A DNA stretch of 64,000 nt from Tichowtungia sp964398915 (GTDB taxonomy: Bacteria; Verrucomicrobiota; Kiritimatiellia; Kiritimatiellales; Tichowtungiaceae), in the NCBI GenBank assembly GCA_964398915.1, contig CAYNOR010000004.1, forward strand, positions 81,294-145,293. Reading direction: 5' to 3'. Position numbers and translations under genes: made by a program. The notes beneath the pieces were generated by a model, which saw only the letters and a list, made by a program, of their open reading frames with translations, ran no database searches and was not told the DNA's origin. Positions 49,400 through 58,037 of this stretch are shown in pieces (the first letter of the stretch is position 1; the number at the start of each line of letters is the position of its first letter).

Positions 49400-50830
49400 A
49401 TGAAAGCAGTACTCTATACAGGCGGGAAGCCGTCGTGGGCCGGTGTCCTTGGAGATCGTCCTTGGGCGCTGTTACCTGTCGGCAGCCGCCCGTTGTTGAG
49501 CTATTGGATCGAGCTTTGCGTTGATCTCCGCATTACCGACGTACAAATTGTTCTTGGGCGGTCCGCCGAATACATCGAAATGTTCTGCGGAAATGGTGAA
49601 AAGTGGGGGCTGAATATTGATTACAGCCTCATTCGCGCTGAGGATGACCCTCAGGCTTATCTTTCCCGTGATGTCGATCGCTGGAGCGACGGATTACTTT
49701 ATATCGGTGAGGCGCTTTTCCCGCGCCGGCGCGAGGATTTTACGACAGAAAAAATGCAGGTTCTCTTTGATGGATGCTGCGTGAACCACGAAGGTAAGTC
49801 TGCCTTTTTTATCAGTCGTGACCGTCATACGATCCATCAGTTCATCCATGATAAGCGTTGCGGACGGATGTCTTGTGACATTGCGGAATCAGCAGGTCTT
49901 GATTTCTCCTGCATTCGCGATATCTCACATTACTACCAGTTGAACATGGAAATTGTACGGAACGAGATGGGACGTTATTTCTATAGCGGCTATTCCCCCC
50001 GTGACGGAGCTTCCATCGGCTATAATGTGATTACGCCGCCCTCTGTTACGTTTACTCCGCCATTAGCCATTGGTAACGACTGCCGTATCGGTGCTATTTC
50101 CGTAATCGGTTCCGGGGCGGTTATTTCTGACCATGTACTTATTGATCGGCAGTGTGAAATATCCGACAGCATTATTCTCTCTGACACCTATGTTGGCCGT
50201 AACCTTGAGATCAAAGGGAAGATTGTTGCAGGCAATCGCATCATTGATCCTGAAGACGGCACCTGCCTTGAGATCGAAGATCCCTGGCTTGTTGCACAAA
50301 CCCGTCCGCGCAACCAGATGCGTGACTTTTTGCGCGCCGTTTTCGGCTGGGAATTAACCCTGCTGCTTGTTGTTTTGCAGTTTATTCCCTTTGTTTTTTT
50401 CTACACCGTCATCCGTTTACTCGGACGCGGCCGTTTTATCGGCCGCAGTTGCTGGGGTATTGGAGGAAAGAAAATATCGGTCGCGCACTTTGTGGCTTCC
50501 AGCCTGGAGCCAAGCCCTTTGCTTATGATTTTTTACGGCACCTCGCTTGACCGCTTTCTGCAACTGCTCAGTGTACTCAGCGGGAAGCTGTGGCTTTGCG
50601 GACAGGTGCCTAAATTGGCTAACGGCGGAGAGCTGAAGGAAACCCAGAGCTATTTTCCTGCCGTTTTCAGCTATTCTGATGCCTTTGTCGAAATTGATAA
50701 GCAGATGGACGCTTTGTATTACGCCCACACTCGCTCAATGGCCGCCGACATGTGCATTCTGCACCACGCGCTCCTTCACCGACTCATCGAAGTTGAGTCG
50801 GTCTCCGGCGCGGTTATCCGGCCTGTCTGA
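49400..50830 (+). CDS. Sugar nucleotidyltransferase-like protein fused to a degenerate PglC-like domain
   Basis: 476 residues. The N-terminal ~210 resemble a sugar-1-phosphate nucleotidyltransferase fold (WALLPVGSRPLLSYWIELC), followed by a left-handed beta-helix (about 217-295, IGNDCRIGAISVIGSGAVI). A membrane segment (about 318-342) precedes a C-terminal region that aligns with the PglC-like protein two genes upstream. RSCWGIGGKKISVAHF matches its HRVGINGRIFNFYKF, SLDRFLQ its SIDEVPQ, and LSGKLWLCGQVP its LSGDLSLVGPRP. The catalytic Asp-Glu is Asp-Arg, so this domain is probably inactive. The GTG at 49397 is an alternative start. Last gene of the cluster. Confidence 0.8.
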   Translation: MKAVLYTGGKPSWAGVLGDRPWALLPVGSRPLLSYWIELCVDLRITDVQIVLGRSAEYIEMFCGNGEKWGLNIDYSLIRAEDDPQAYLSRDVDRWSDGLLYIGEALFPRRREDFTTEKMQVLFDGCCVNHEGKSAFFISRDRHTIHQFIHDKRCGRMSCDIAESAGLDFSCIRDISHYYQLNMEIVRNEMGRYFYSGYSPRDGASIGYNVITPPSVTFTPPLAIGNDCRIGAISVIGSGAVISDHVLIDRQCEISDSIILSDTYVGRNLEIKGKIVAGNRIIDPEDGTCLEIEDPWLVAQTRPRNQMRDFLRAVFGWELTLLLVVLQFIPFVFFYTVIRLLGRGRFIGRSCWGIGGKKISVAHFVASSLEPSPLLMIFYGTSLDRFLQLLSVLSGKLWLCGQVPKLANGGELKETQSYFPAVFSYSDAFVEIDKQMDALYYAHTRSMAADMCILHHALLHRLIEVESVSGAVIRPV

Positions 50831-50851
50831 TCGTGTTCCGATGTCCGGAAA

Positions 50852-52267
50852 TTAGCGGAGCTTGTACAATGTTTTGCTGTCGATGACTTCGCGGGCAAGA
50901 CCTTCACTGCGGGCTATACGCTCAACTTCGTCAGCCACAGCATCCGCAACACGCCGGTCGAAAACGGACGGGATGATGAATTCTTCACAGAGCTGATCGT
51001 CGGCAACCAGGCTGGCGATCGCCCGCGCCGCCGCCAGTTTCATTCCTTCACTGATTGCGCTGGCACGGCAGCGTAGCGCGCCTTTAAAAATGCCGGGGAA
51101 GCAAAGCACATTGTTAATCTGGTTTGGATAGTCGGAGCGGCCTGTTGCCATGATTCGCACATGGGGTTTGGCAATTTCCGGCATGATTTCCGGAATCGGG
51201 TTGGCCATCGCGAAGACAATCGGGTCTTTCGCCATATTTTTCAGGTCCTCGGCAGTGATGCATCCCGGCGCGGAAACGCCAAGGAACAGGTCGGCACCTT
51301 TCATTGCTTGATTGAGAGAGCCTTTTTCATTTTCCGGATTGGTGTTTTGAGCAAACCATTCTTTGGAAGGGTTCATCCCGTTTGTACGACCGCGGTAGAT
51401 CGCGCCGGTGCGGTCAAACCCGATTAGATTTTTCACGCCTGCTGCCAGCAGAATCTTCGAGCAGGCCACACCCGCCGCGCCGATACCGTTGACGATTACC
51501 TTGAGGTTTTCCATCTTTTTGCCGGTAATTTTGAGCGCGTTATAGAGGGCAGCCAGCGAAACAACCGCCGTGCCGTGCTGGTCGTCGTGGAAAACCGGGA
51601 TATCCATTTCTGCTTTCAGCCGTTCCTCAATCTCAAAACAGCGCGGCGCGGAAATATCTTCCAGATTAATGCCTCCGAACGTCGGGGCGAGCAGTTTTAC
51701 GGTACGGATGATTTCTTCGGTATCTTTGGTGGCCAGACAGATCGGGAAAGCGTCGACATCGCCGAACTCCTTGAACAGCATCGCTTTACCTTCCATCACC
51801 GGCATGCCTGCCTCGGGACCGATATCGCCGAGTCCGAGTACTGCCGTGCCGTCGGAAACGACCGCGACCATATTCTTTTTAACAGTCAATGCATCGGCGC
51901 GAGCGACGTCTTCATTGATCGACATGCAGACGCGCCCGACGCCTGGCGTGTAGGCAATCGCCAGTGCGCCTTTGGCGGAGAGATCCAGCTTGCTTGTCAC
52001 CGCGATTTTACCGCCGATATGCGAGCGGAACGTCACCTCGTCAGCGGAGAGAACGCGGGTCCCTTCAGCGGCATCCAAAGCCCGGAGAATTTCCTGCTGG
52101 TGGGCGCTGTCACGGGTATTAACCACAAAATGAAAAAGTACGGCAACGCCTTCGGACAGGGCGGGCACCCCTTCGGCGTCCGTGATGATTTTTTCGAGCG
52201 CCGGGCGGTCGAGGCTGGATTCGACAGATAGATCAATACTGTAACTGGGGGACGGATTTAATTTCAT
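50852..52267 (-). CDS. NAD(P)-dependent malic enzyme with N-terminal ACT-like domain
   Basis: A 471-residue malic enzyme of the short bacterial class. An N-terminal ACT-like segment (about 10-75) is followed by the malic domain (SKLDLSAKGALAIAYTPGVG; catalytic Lys in PVMEGKAMLFKEFG; DISAPRCFEIEERL; PVFHDDQHGTA) and the NAD domain (VNGIGAAGVACSKIL). It decarboxylates malate to pyruvate. The start at 52265-52267 has AAGGAG. Separate transcription unit, divergent from hom. Confidence 0.95.
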   Translation of the reverse strand: MKLNPSPSYSIDLSVESSLDRPALEKIITDAEGVPALSEGVAVLFHFVVNTRDSAHQQEILRALDAAEGTRVLSADEVTFRSHIGGKIAVTSKLDLSAKGALAIAYTPGVGRVCMSINEDVARADALTVKKNMVAVVSDGTAVLGLGDIGPEAGMPVMEGKAMLFKEFGDVDAFPICLATKDTEEIIRTVKLLAPTFGGINLEDISAPRCFEIEERLKAEMDIPVFHDDQHGTAVVSLAALYNALKITGKKMENLKVIVNGIGAAGVACSKILLAAGVKNLIGFDRTGAIYRGRTNGMNPSKEWFAQNTNPENEKGSLNQAMKGADLFLGVSAPGCITAEDLKNMAKDPIVFAMANPIPEIMPEIAKPHVRIMATGRSDYPNQINNVLCFPGIFKGALRCRASAISEGMKLAAARAIASLVADDQLCEEFIIPSVFDRRVADAVADEVERIARSEGLAREVIDSKTLYKLR

Positions 52268-52457
52268 AGTCAGCTCCTTAAAATAGGCCGCCCATCGTAC
52301 CGATCTGTCCGCTTCGGACAAGTCGAAAGTCTGAAAGTCGAACGTCTGCAAGCCGGAGCGGGGGAATGAGGCGCACTTTTGACTTTCTCATGAGGCTTTC
52401 GCCTTGAGCTTCAACGGCTTTGAGGTAAAGTTTTCAGTCCTACCCCAAGGGGACTTT

Positions 52458-53741
52458 ATGAAAGAGATTAAAATCGGAATTTTAGGATTCGGCACGGTTG
52501 GTGCCGGCGTGGTCGAGGCGATCCTCAAAAACGGCGAGCTGATGGCGCAGCGTACCGGCATTTTTCCAAAAATCGGAAAAATCGCCGATCTCGATATTAA
52601 AACCGATCGCGGCGTCAGGGTGGATAAAAATCTTCTGACGACTGATGCGCTTTCGGTGATCGATGATCCGCAGATCGATGTGATTGTCGAGCTGATCGGT
52701 GGTGTCAAGATTGCTAAAGATTTCGTATTACGTGCGTTGAAAAACGGCAAACCGGTGGTAACCGCCAATAAAGCGCTATTGGCCGAAGCAGGTAGAGAGC
52801 TGTTCGAAGCGTCCGCAAAGAGCGGGGCCGGACTCTATTTTGAGGCCAGCGTCGGCGGGGGTATCCCGGTGCTGCGTGCGTTGCGCGACGGCTTGGTCGG
52901 CAATCAGATCAAGAGCATGTACGGGATTCTGAACGGAACCTGCAATTATATCCTGACCCGCATGGAACGCGAAGGGCTCGATTTTGATGCCGTACTGGCA
53001 GATGCCCAGAAGCTGGGCTACGCCGAAACGCCGCCGGATCTTGATATCGACGGCATCGACACCGCGCACAAAGCGGTTGTACTGGCTTCGCTGGCGTACG
53101 GCGCACCGGTTTCAATGGATGCCTTCACGATTGAAGGCATTCGCGGGCTGTCGCATCGCGAAATTGAATATGCCGGCGAACTGGGCTACCGCATTAAACT
53201 GCTGGCCGTTATCCGTCAGGTAAACGGTGAAATTGAAATGCGTGTGGAGCCTTCTTTTGTACCGAAGAAACATTTGCTGGCTTCTGTGCACGATGCCTAC
53301 AACGCGGTATTTATCGAAGGCGATGTGGTCGGCAGTACGCTTTATTACGGGCGTGGTGCGGGCCGCCTGCCAACCGCCAGCGCGGTGATCGGCGATATCA
53401 TGGAGGCCGCGGCGGGCAAGGGCGGATGCAGTGAATGGATGCTTAAGCACAAAACGCTGCCGGTGTGCAATGCGAAGGATATTTCGATCCGTTGCTATCT
53501 GCGGCTGTCACTGAAAGATCAGCCGGATGTTATCGCGCAGGTCGCTCACGTGCTCGGCAAAAATAAAATCAGTATCGCGTCGATCATGCAGAAAGAGCAG
53601 AACGCGGGCGAACAGGTGCCGGTGGTCTTTCTGACTCACAAGGCGCTGGAAAAGAACTTTGTCGCGGCGATGGAAGAAATCGAGCGACTGGATGTCGTGG
53701 ACGGCAAACCCGTCCGTATGGCGATTGAGGATTTTGAGTAA
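52458..53741 (+). CDS. hom: Homoserine dehydrogenase
   Basis: 427 residues. NAD-binding GFGTVGAGVVEA at the N-terminus, the catalytic domain with GILNGTCNYILTRM and DIDGIDTAHK, and a C-terminal ACT domain (about 345-427: RCYLRLSLKDQPDVIAQVAHVLGKNKISI) for threonine feedback. The start at 52458 has AAGGGGA upstream. It heads an operon that reaches the aspartate kinase, with two small genes between. Confidence 0.96.
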   Translation: MKEIKIGILGFGTVGAGVVEAILKNGELMAQRTGIFPKIGKIADLDIKTDRGVRVDKNLLTTDALSVIDDPQIDVIVELIGGVKIAKDFVLRALKNGKPVVTANKALLAEAGRELFEASAKSGAGLYFEASVGGGIPVLRALRDGLVGNQIKSMYGILNGTCNYILTRMEREGLDFDAVLADAQKLGYAETPPDLDIDGIDTAHKAVVLASLAYGAPVSMDAFTIEGIRGLSHREIEYAGELGYRIKLLAVIRQVNGEIEMRVEPSFVPKKHLLASVHDAYNAVFIEGDVVGSTLYYGRGAGRLPTASAVIGDIMEAAAGKGGCSEWMLKHKTLPVCNAKDISIRCYLRLSLKDQPDVIAQVAHVLGKNKISIASIMQKEQNAGEQVPVVFLTHKALEKNFVAAMEEIERLDVVDGKPVRMAIEDFE

Positions 53742-53742
53742 C

Positions 53743-54012
53743 ATGCCTGAAATTTGTCGCTTTTTTGGTGTGAGCATCCGGATGTATTGGGAGCCGGACG
53801 CCCCGCATAATGCGGCGCATTTTCATGCGTATTATCAAGGTGAAGGCGCTGTATTTTTGATAGAAACAGCGGAACTGATCGCCGGAAGTCTACCCAGACG
53901 GCAGCTCCGGCTTGTGACAGCTTGGGCAGAACTGCATCGTGAAGAGTTGATTGAAGATTGGCAGTTGGTAGACTCCGGGCGTGAACCCAAATGCATTAAC
54001 CCATTGCAGTAA
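53743..54012 (+). CDS. DUF4160 protein
   Basis: 89 residues. It opens M-P-E-I-C-R-F-F-G-V-S-I-R-M-Y and has the family's A-H-F-H-A-Y-Y, then a helical tail (RRQLRLVTAWAELHREEL). The function of DUF4160 is unknown; it is often followed, as here, by DUF2442, which suggests a toxin-antitoxin-like pair. It starts one base after the hom stop and ends 2 bp before the next gene. Confidence 0.88.
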   Translation: MPEICRFFGVSIRMYWEPDAPHNAAHFHAYYQGEGAVFLIETAELIAGSLPRRQLRLVTAWAELHREELIEDWQLVDSGREPKCINPLQ

Positions 54013-54014
54013 AA

Positions 54015-54335
54015 ATGAACTGGACACACAAAATAGTTAAAGTCGAACGCTTCGAGAAGGTGGCACCGTTCACCTTGCGCGTGCACTTCTCCGATGCGAC
54101 TGAAAAAACCATCGACTTTCGTCCGGTTTTGAAAGGTGCTCTTTTTGGTTCGCTGAGCGACGAAAAACTTTTTAATACCGTTCGCATTGATCCCGAAATT
54201 CATACATTAGTTTGGGAAAACGGTGCAGATTTTGATCCGGCAACACTTCACGACTGGTCTGCGGCCTATCAAATGCCGCAGGGCGGGGCGATGAAGGCGG
54301 CGGAAACACAGGGAAAGTACGGCTCTAAGGAATAA
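54015..54335 (+). CDS. DUF2442 protein
   Basis: 106 residues with the DUF2442 pattern: VHFSDATEKTIDFRPVLKGALFGSLSDEKLF, then IDPEIHTLVWENGADFDPATLH. It pairs with the DUF4160 gene; function unknown. It lies directly between the two amino acid biosynthesis genes hom and lysC. A second DUF2442 gene occurs at 61942. Confidence 0.9.
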   Translation: MNWTHKIVKVERFEKVAPFTLRVHFSDATEKTIDFRPVLKGALFGSLSDEKLFNTVRIDPEIHTLVWENGADFDPATLHDWSAAYQMPQGGAMKAAETQGKYGSKE

Positions 54336-54337
54336 AC

Positions 54338-55690
54338 ATGAAAGTAGTAAAATTCGGCGGGACATCCGTCGCGAATGCAGAACAGATTTCGAAGATTGTA
54401 AAAATTGTCACGGCCGACACCGATCGCCGCATCGTGGTGGTTTCCGCGCCGGGCAAGCGGAATAAAGCCGACACGAAGGTCACCGACCTGCTGATCGCGC
54501 TGGCAAATACCGTGATCGCCGGGAAAGATTTTGAGGCCGATCTGATGGCTGTAGTGAATCGCTATGCCGAAATTCAGCGCGACCTGAAACTGCCGGAAGC
54601 TGTGACCAAAACCATCGAGGCCGATTTGCGCGGACGCATTAAAGGCCGCGGCAAAAACGACGCCCAGTTTATGGACGCTATGAAGGCTGCCGGCGAAGAT
54701 TGCGCCGCCCGTGTCATTGCCGAAGCGTTTACCAAAGCCGGATTTCCCGCCAGGTATGTCAACCCCGGCGAAGCAGGGATGCTCCTCAGTGACGATTTCG
54801 GCAATGCGCAGGTTCTCGATGAGTCTTATCCCAGGCTGGCTGAATTGAAAAAGATCAAAGAAATCGTCATTTTCCCCGGCTTTTTCGGTGTCACCAAAGG
54901 CGGTGACGTGGCGACGTTCCCGCGCGGCGGCTCGGACATTACCGGCGCGATTCTTGCGGCGGCGGTTAAAGCCGATGTTTACGAAAACTTTACCGATGTT
55001 GATTCCGTCTGCTCGATGGACCCGCGTATCATTGAAAATCCGCCCGCCATCGATTGCATGACCTATCGTGAAATGCGCGAACTTTCCTACGCTGGCTTCG
55101 GCGTTTTCCACGATGAGGCCATTGTTCCTGCCGTTCGCGCCAATATTCCGATCTGTATTAAGAACACCAATAATCCGGCAGCTCCCGGAACCATGGTTGT
55201 GCCGACACGTGCTCCCGGCGAACAGACGGTGGTTGGTATTTCCAGCGCTCCCGGCTTCTGCGCTATCTATATTGATAAATACATGATGAACCGCGAAATC
55301 GGGTTCGGACGTCGTCTGCTCCAGATACTGGAGGACGAGAAAATTTCCTTTGAACACACGCCGTCAGGGATCGACAATATTTCCGCGATTCTGGCCTCGG
55401 CCAATCTGCCGTCAGCAAAAGAGGAAAAAGTTGTTGCCCGTATAAAAGCCGAACTGAAACCTGACGCGGTGCTGGTTGAACACGGACTCGCGCTGATCAT
55501 GGTGGTCGGCGAGGGGATGCATTACACGCCCGGCATGGCCGCCAAAGCCACTCAGGCTATGTCCGCCGCCGGAGTGAATCTGGAAATGATCAATCAGGGC
55601 GCGTCTGAAATCAGCATGATGTTCGCCGTCAAAGACACCGACCGTGAAAAAGCTCTCCGTGCGCTCGGTAAAGCGTTTTTTGGGATTTAG
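54338..55690 (+). CDS. lysC: Aspartate kinase
   Basis: A 450-residue monofunctional aspartokinase, first step of the Lys/Thr/Met pathway. VKFGGTSVAN is the ATP/Asp motif, PRGGSDITGA is the substrate loop, and two C-terminal ACT repeats (GFCAIYIDKYMMN; LALIMVVGEGM) give allosteric control. Length equals the LysC type. It follows the DUF2442 gene by 2 bp with AAGGAA upstream, so it is translated from the hom operon. Confidence 0.95.
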   Translation: MKVVKFGGTSVANAEQISKIVKIVTADTDRRIVVVSAPGKRNKADTKVTDLLIALANTVIAGKDFEADLMAVVNRYAEIQRDLKLPEAVTKTIEADLRGRIKGRGKNDAQFMDAMKAAGEDCAARVIAEAFTKAGFPARYVNPGEAGMLLSDDFGNAQVLDESYPRLAELKKIKEIVIFPGFFGVTKGGDVATFPRGGSDITGAILAAAVKADVYENFTDVDSVCSMDPRIIENPPAIDCMTYREMRELSYAGFGVFHDEAIVPAVRANIPICIKNTNNPAAPGTMVVPTRAPGEQTVVGISSAPGFCAIYIDKYMMNREIGFGRRLLQILEDEKISFEHTPSGIDNISAILASANLPSAKEEKVVARIKAELKPDAVLVEHGLALIMVVGEGMHYTPGMAAKATQAMSAAGVNLEMINQGASEISMMFAVKDTDREKALRALGKAFFGI

Positions 55691-55794
55691 TTTTCATTTC
55701 GTGTGCGATGAAGATTGAGAAATAAAGGGAATGGCGTTTTTTAGTCTCTAAACTCGGTTGTGTTCATTCGTAAATTGGAACAAGGGGGGCCTAG

Positions 55795-56157
55795 ATGAAA
55801 TGGTTTTTCCGCTCAAGAGAAATCAATGAGTTACACAAGTTTGCTGAAAATGGCGACCCAGTTGCACAACTTCGACTGGGCGTCTGTTTTTATGAAGGTC
55901 AAAATATCAAAGTAGATCTCGCTGAAGCAGCTAAGTGGTTCCGACTGGCAGCAGAAAAAGGGTTGGTTGAGGCTCAATACAGACTAGGAGCTTGTTATTT
56001 ATACGGACTCGGAGTTACTCAGGATCGTGGATGCTCAGACTCATGGTTCTATATCGGCCAACAACATCTGGTTACGGACAGGACTTTTGAGATACAGACT
56101 AAAGCTGATGAATTTCAATGGGAAATGCCGAAAAATGGTTCAGCCAATGAATTTTAG
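55795..56157 (+). CDS. Sel1-repeat protein
   Basis: 120 residues with two Sel1-like repeats (GDPVAQLRLGVCFYEGQNI, DLAEAAKWFRLAAEKGLVEAQYRLGACYLYGLGV). These are 36-residue TPR-like units used for protein binding. No signal peptide, so probably cytosolic. GGGGGG lies upstream of the ATG. Partner unknown; small for the family, possibly the end of a once longer gene. Confidence 0.85.
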   Translation: MKWFFRSREINELHKFAENGDPVAQLRLGVCFYEGQNIKVDLAEAAKWFRLAAEKGLVEAQYRLGACYLYGLGVTQDRGCSDSWFYIGQQHLVTDRTFEIQTKADEFQWEMPKNGSANEF

Positions 56158-56211
56158 AATGCTGGCAAAGGCGACTATCTCTTGACCCAGCGGCAGGGAT
56201 GCCGCTTCCAC

Positions 56212-56232
56212 TATTTCCAAATATTGGAAATA
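56212..56232. repeat. Palindrome TATTTCCAA-ATA-TTGGAAATA
   Basis: Nine-base arms around a 3-base centre, intergenic, upstream of the citramalate synthase gene. Member of the TTCCAA-N3-TTGGAA family. Confidence 0.75.
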
Positions 56233-56307
56233 CCCACCCCGACCTTCGGCCACCCCTTCGTCGGAGGGGATTATTTTTGAGGTCTTGGTGTCTTGGCGGT
56301 CAAAAAT

Positions 56308-56324
56308 CTTCCAATGTTTGGAAG
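56308..56324. repeat. Palindrome CTTCCAA-TGT-TTGGAAG
   Basis: Second copy in the same intergenic region, 96 bp from the previous one and about 120 bp before the citramalate synthase start. Confidence 0.75.
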
Positions 56325-56441
56325 CCATTCGCGTCGATTTGCATTCATTAGCGGTTCAAGTTTTCACCGAAAAAACCGTCCTGAAGGCTTTAAATCTGCG
56401 GGGGGGTCGTATATCTTTCTTCGTTTCTTTAGGGGAAAACC

Positions 56442-58031
56442 ATGAGTACGAAAAAGATAGCCATTTATGACACGACGCTGCGCGATGGTGCACAGGCGGA
56501 AGGAGTTTCCTTTTCCGCAGTTGCCAAAGTGCAGGTTGCTAAGCGCCTCGATGAGTTCGGGGTTGCGTATATTGAGGGCGGATTTGCCGCGTCCAACCCG
56601 AAAGATATGGAGTTTTTCCGCCTGATTAAGAAGGAAACGATCAAAAACGCCAAGATTGCCGCGTTTGGTTCAACCCGCCGTGCGAATATCAAGCCGGAAG
56701 AGGATAAGGGCCTCGCGGCCCTGCTGGATGCCGACACGCCGGTTTGCACGATTTTCGGTAAGAGCTGGCTTTTGCACGTGATCGAAGTGCTTCAGACAAC
56801 TCCAGAGGAAAATCTGGCAATGATCGCGGATAGCGTCCGTTTTCTGAAGGAACACGGCAAAGAGGTGATCTATGATGCCGAACACTTTTTCGACGGCTAC
56901 AAGGACAGTCCGGAATACGCGATGTCTGCGCTCAAAGCCGCCGTGGATGCCGGAGCCGACTGCATTGTTCTTTGCGAAACCAACGGCGGCGCGCTTCCGC
57001 ACGAGGTGGCGCAGATTACCGCCACGGTGATCAAGGCGTTTGATACACCGGTTGGCATTCATACGCACAACGACGGCGAGCTGGGCGTGGCTAATGCGCT
57101 GGCTGCGGTACAGGCCGGTGCGGTGCATGTGCAGGGGACGATTAACGGGATCGGTGAACGGGTCGGGAATTGCAATCTGAGTTCCGTCATTCCTAACCTG
57201 ATGCTGAAGCTGGGGTATTCCTGCCTGACAAAGGCGGAAAACCTGAAGCAGCTCCGCGCTCTTTCACAGTGTGTTTATGAGCAGGCCAATATGCGCGCCT
57301 ACACGAAACAGGCATTCGTCGGTGACAGTGCATTTGCCCATAAGGCGGGAATGCATGTGGATGGCGTACGAAAAGTGTCGCGCAGCTTCGAACACATTGT
57401 TCCGGAATCGGTCGGCAACAGCCGGCGAATTCTGATTTCTGAGCTGTCGGGCGCGAGCAACGTATTTCTGAAAGCGATCGAAATGGGGCTGGAACTTGAT
57501 CGCAAGTCGCCTGAGGTGCGTGAAGTGCTTAAGCAGCTTGAGCAGATGGAAAAAGACGGCTACGAATACGAATCGGCGGATGCTTCCTTCCAGATGTTGA
57601 TCAAAAAGGTGCTCAAAAAACACCAGTCTTTCTTCGAGCTGGAAAGTTTCAGTGTCACCGTTGATAAGCAGGGTAAGGGTCCTGGATGCAGGTCGGAAGC
57701 AAACGTCAAGTTGAGCGTCGGAGGGCAGAGTGTTTCGGCAAACGGCACCGGTGACGGTCCGGTTGATGCACTCAACCATGCCTTGCGCGACGCGCTGGTG
57801 AAGTTTTATCCCGTAATTGCCGATGTGTCGCTGGTCGACTACTCGGTGCGTATCCTTGACCCCGAAGAAGCGACAGCGGCCAAAACTCGCGTACTGATCG
57901 AGTCGAGCGACGGCGAGAAAACCTGGGGCACGGTCGGTGTTTCCGAAAACATCATCGAAGCATCATGGGAAGCGCTGGTCGACAGCGTGGAGTACAAGTT
58001 ATTTCTCGAAGAGGAAAAAGTTAGAAAATAG
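56442..58031 (+). CDS. cimA: (R)-citramalate synthase
   Basis: 529 residues of the CimA branch of the LeuA superfamily. It makes citramalate from pyruvate and acetyl-CoA for isoleucine synthesis. TTLRDGAQAEGVSFS carries the metal Asp and the Arg; GIHTHNDGELGVANA gives the metal His pair; the C-terminal regulatory domain begins about residue 400. The AEGVSFS wording and length separate it from the LeuA at 29.5 kb and from homocitrate synthases. Two palindromes lie in its upstream region. Confidence 0.93.
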   Translation: MSTKKIAIYDTTLRDGAQAEGVSFSAVAKVQVAKRLDEFGVAYIEGGFAASNPKDMEFFRLIKKETIKNAKIAAFGSTRRANIKPEEDKGLAALLDADTPVCTIFGKSWLLHVIEVLQTTPEENLAMIADSVRFLKEHGKEVIYDAEHFFDGYKDSPEYAMSALKAAVDAGADCIVLCETNGGALPHEVAQITATVIKAFDTPVGIHTHNDGELGVANALAAVQAGAVHVQGTINGIGERVGNCNLSSVIPNLMLKLGYSCLTKAENLKQLRALSQCVYEQANMRAYTKQAFVGDSAFAHKAGMHVDGVRKVSRSFEHIVPESVGNSRRILISELSGASNVFLKAIEMGLELDRKSPEVREVLKQLEQMEKDGYEYESADASFQMLIKKVLKKHQSFFELESFSVTVDKQGKGPGCRSEANVKLSVGGQSVSANGTGDGPVDALNHALRDALVKFYPVIADVSLVDYSVRILDPEEATAAKTRVLIESSDGEKTWGTVGVSENIIEASWEALVDSVEYKLFLEEEKVRK

Positions 58032-58037
58032 ATATGG

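Noticed and set aside
54269..55357. 362-codon open frame on the minus strand within the aspartate kinase gene
   Set aside because: Antisense shadow of a clear family member; composition and lack of ribosome-binding site or domain match argue against coding.
56241..56277. Terminator-like CCCC/GGGG stem before ATTATTTTT
   Set aside because: Only four to five pairs with an awkward loop and an interrupted T-run; not convincing as an intrinsic terminator.
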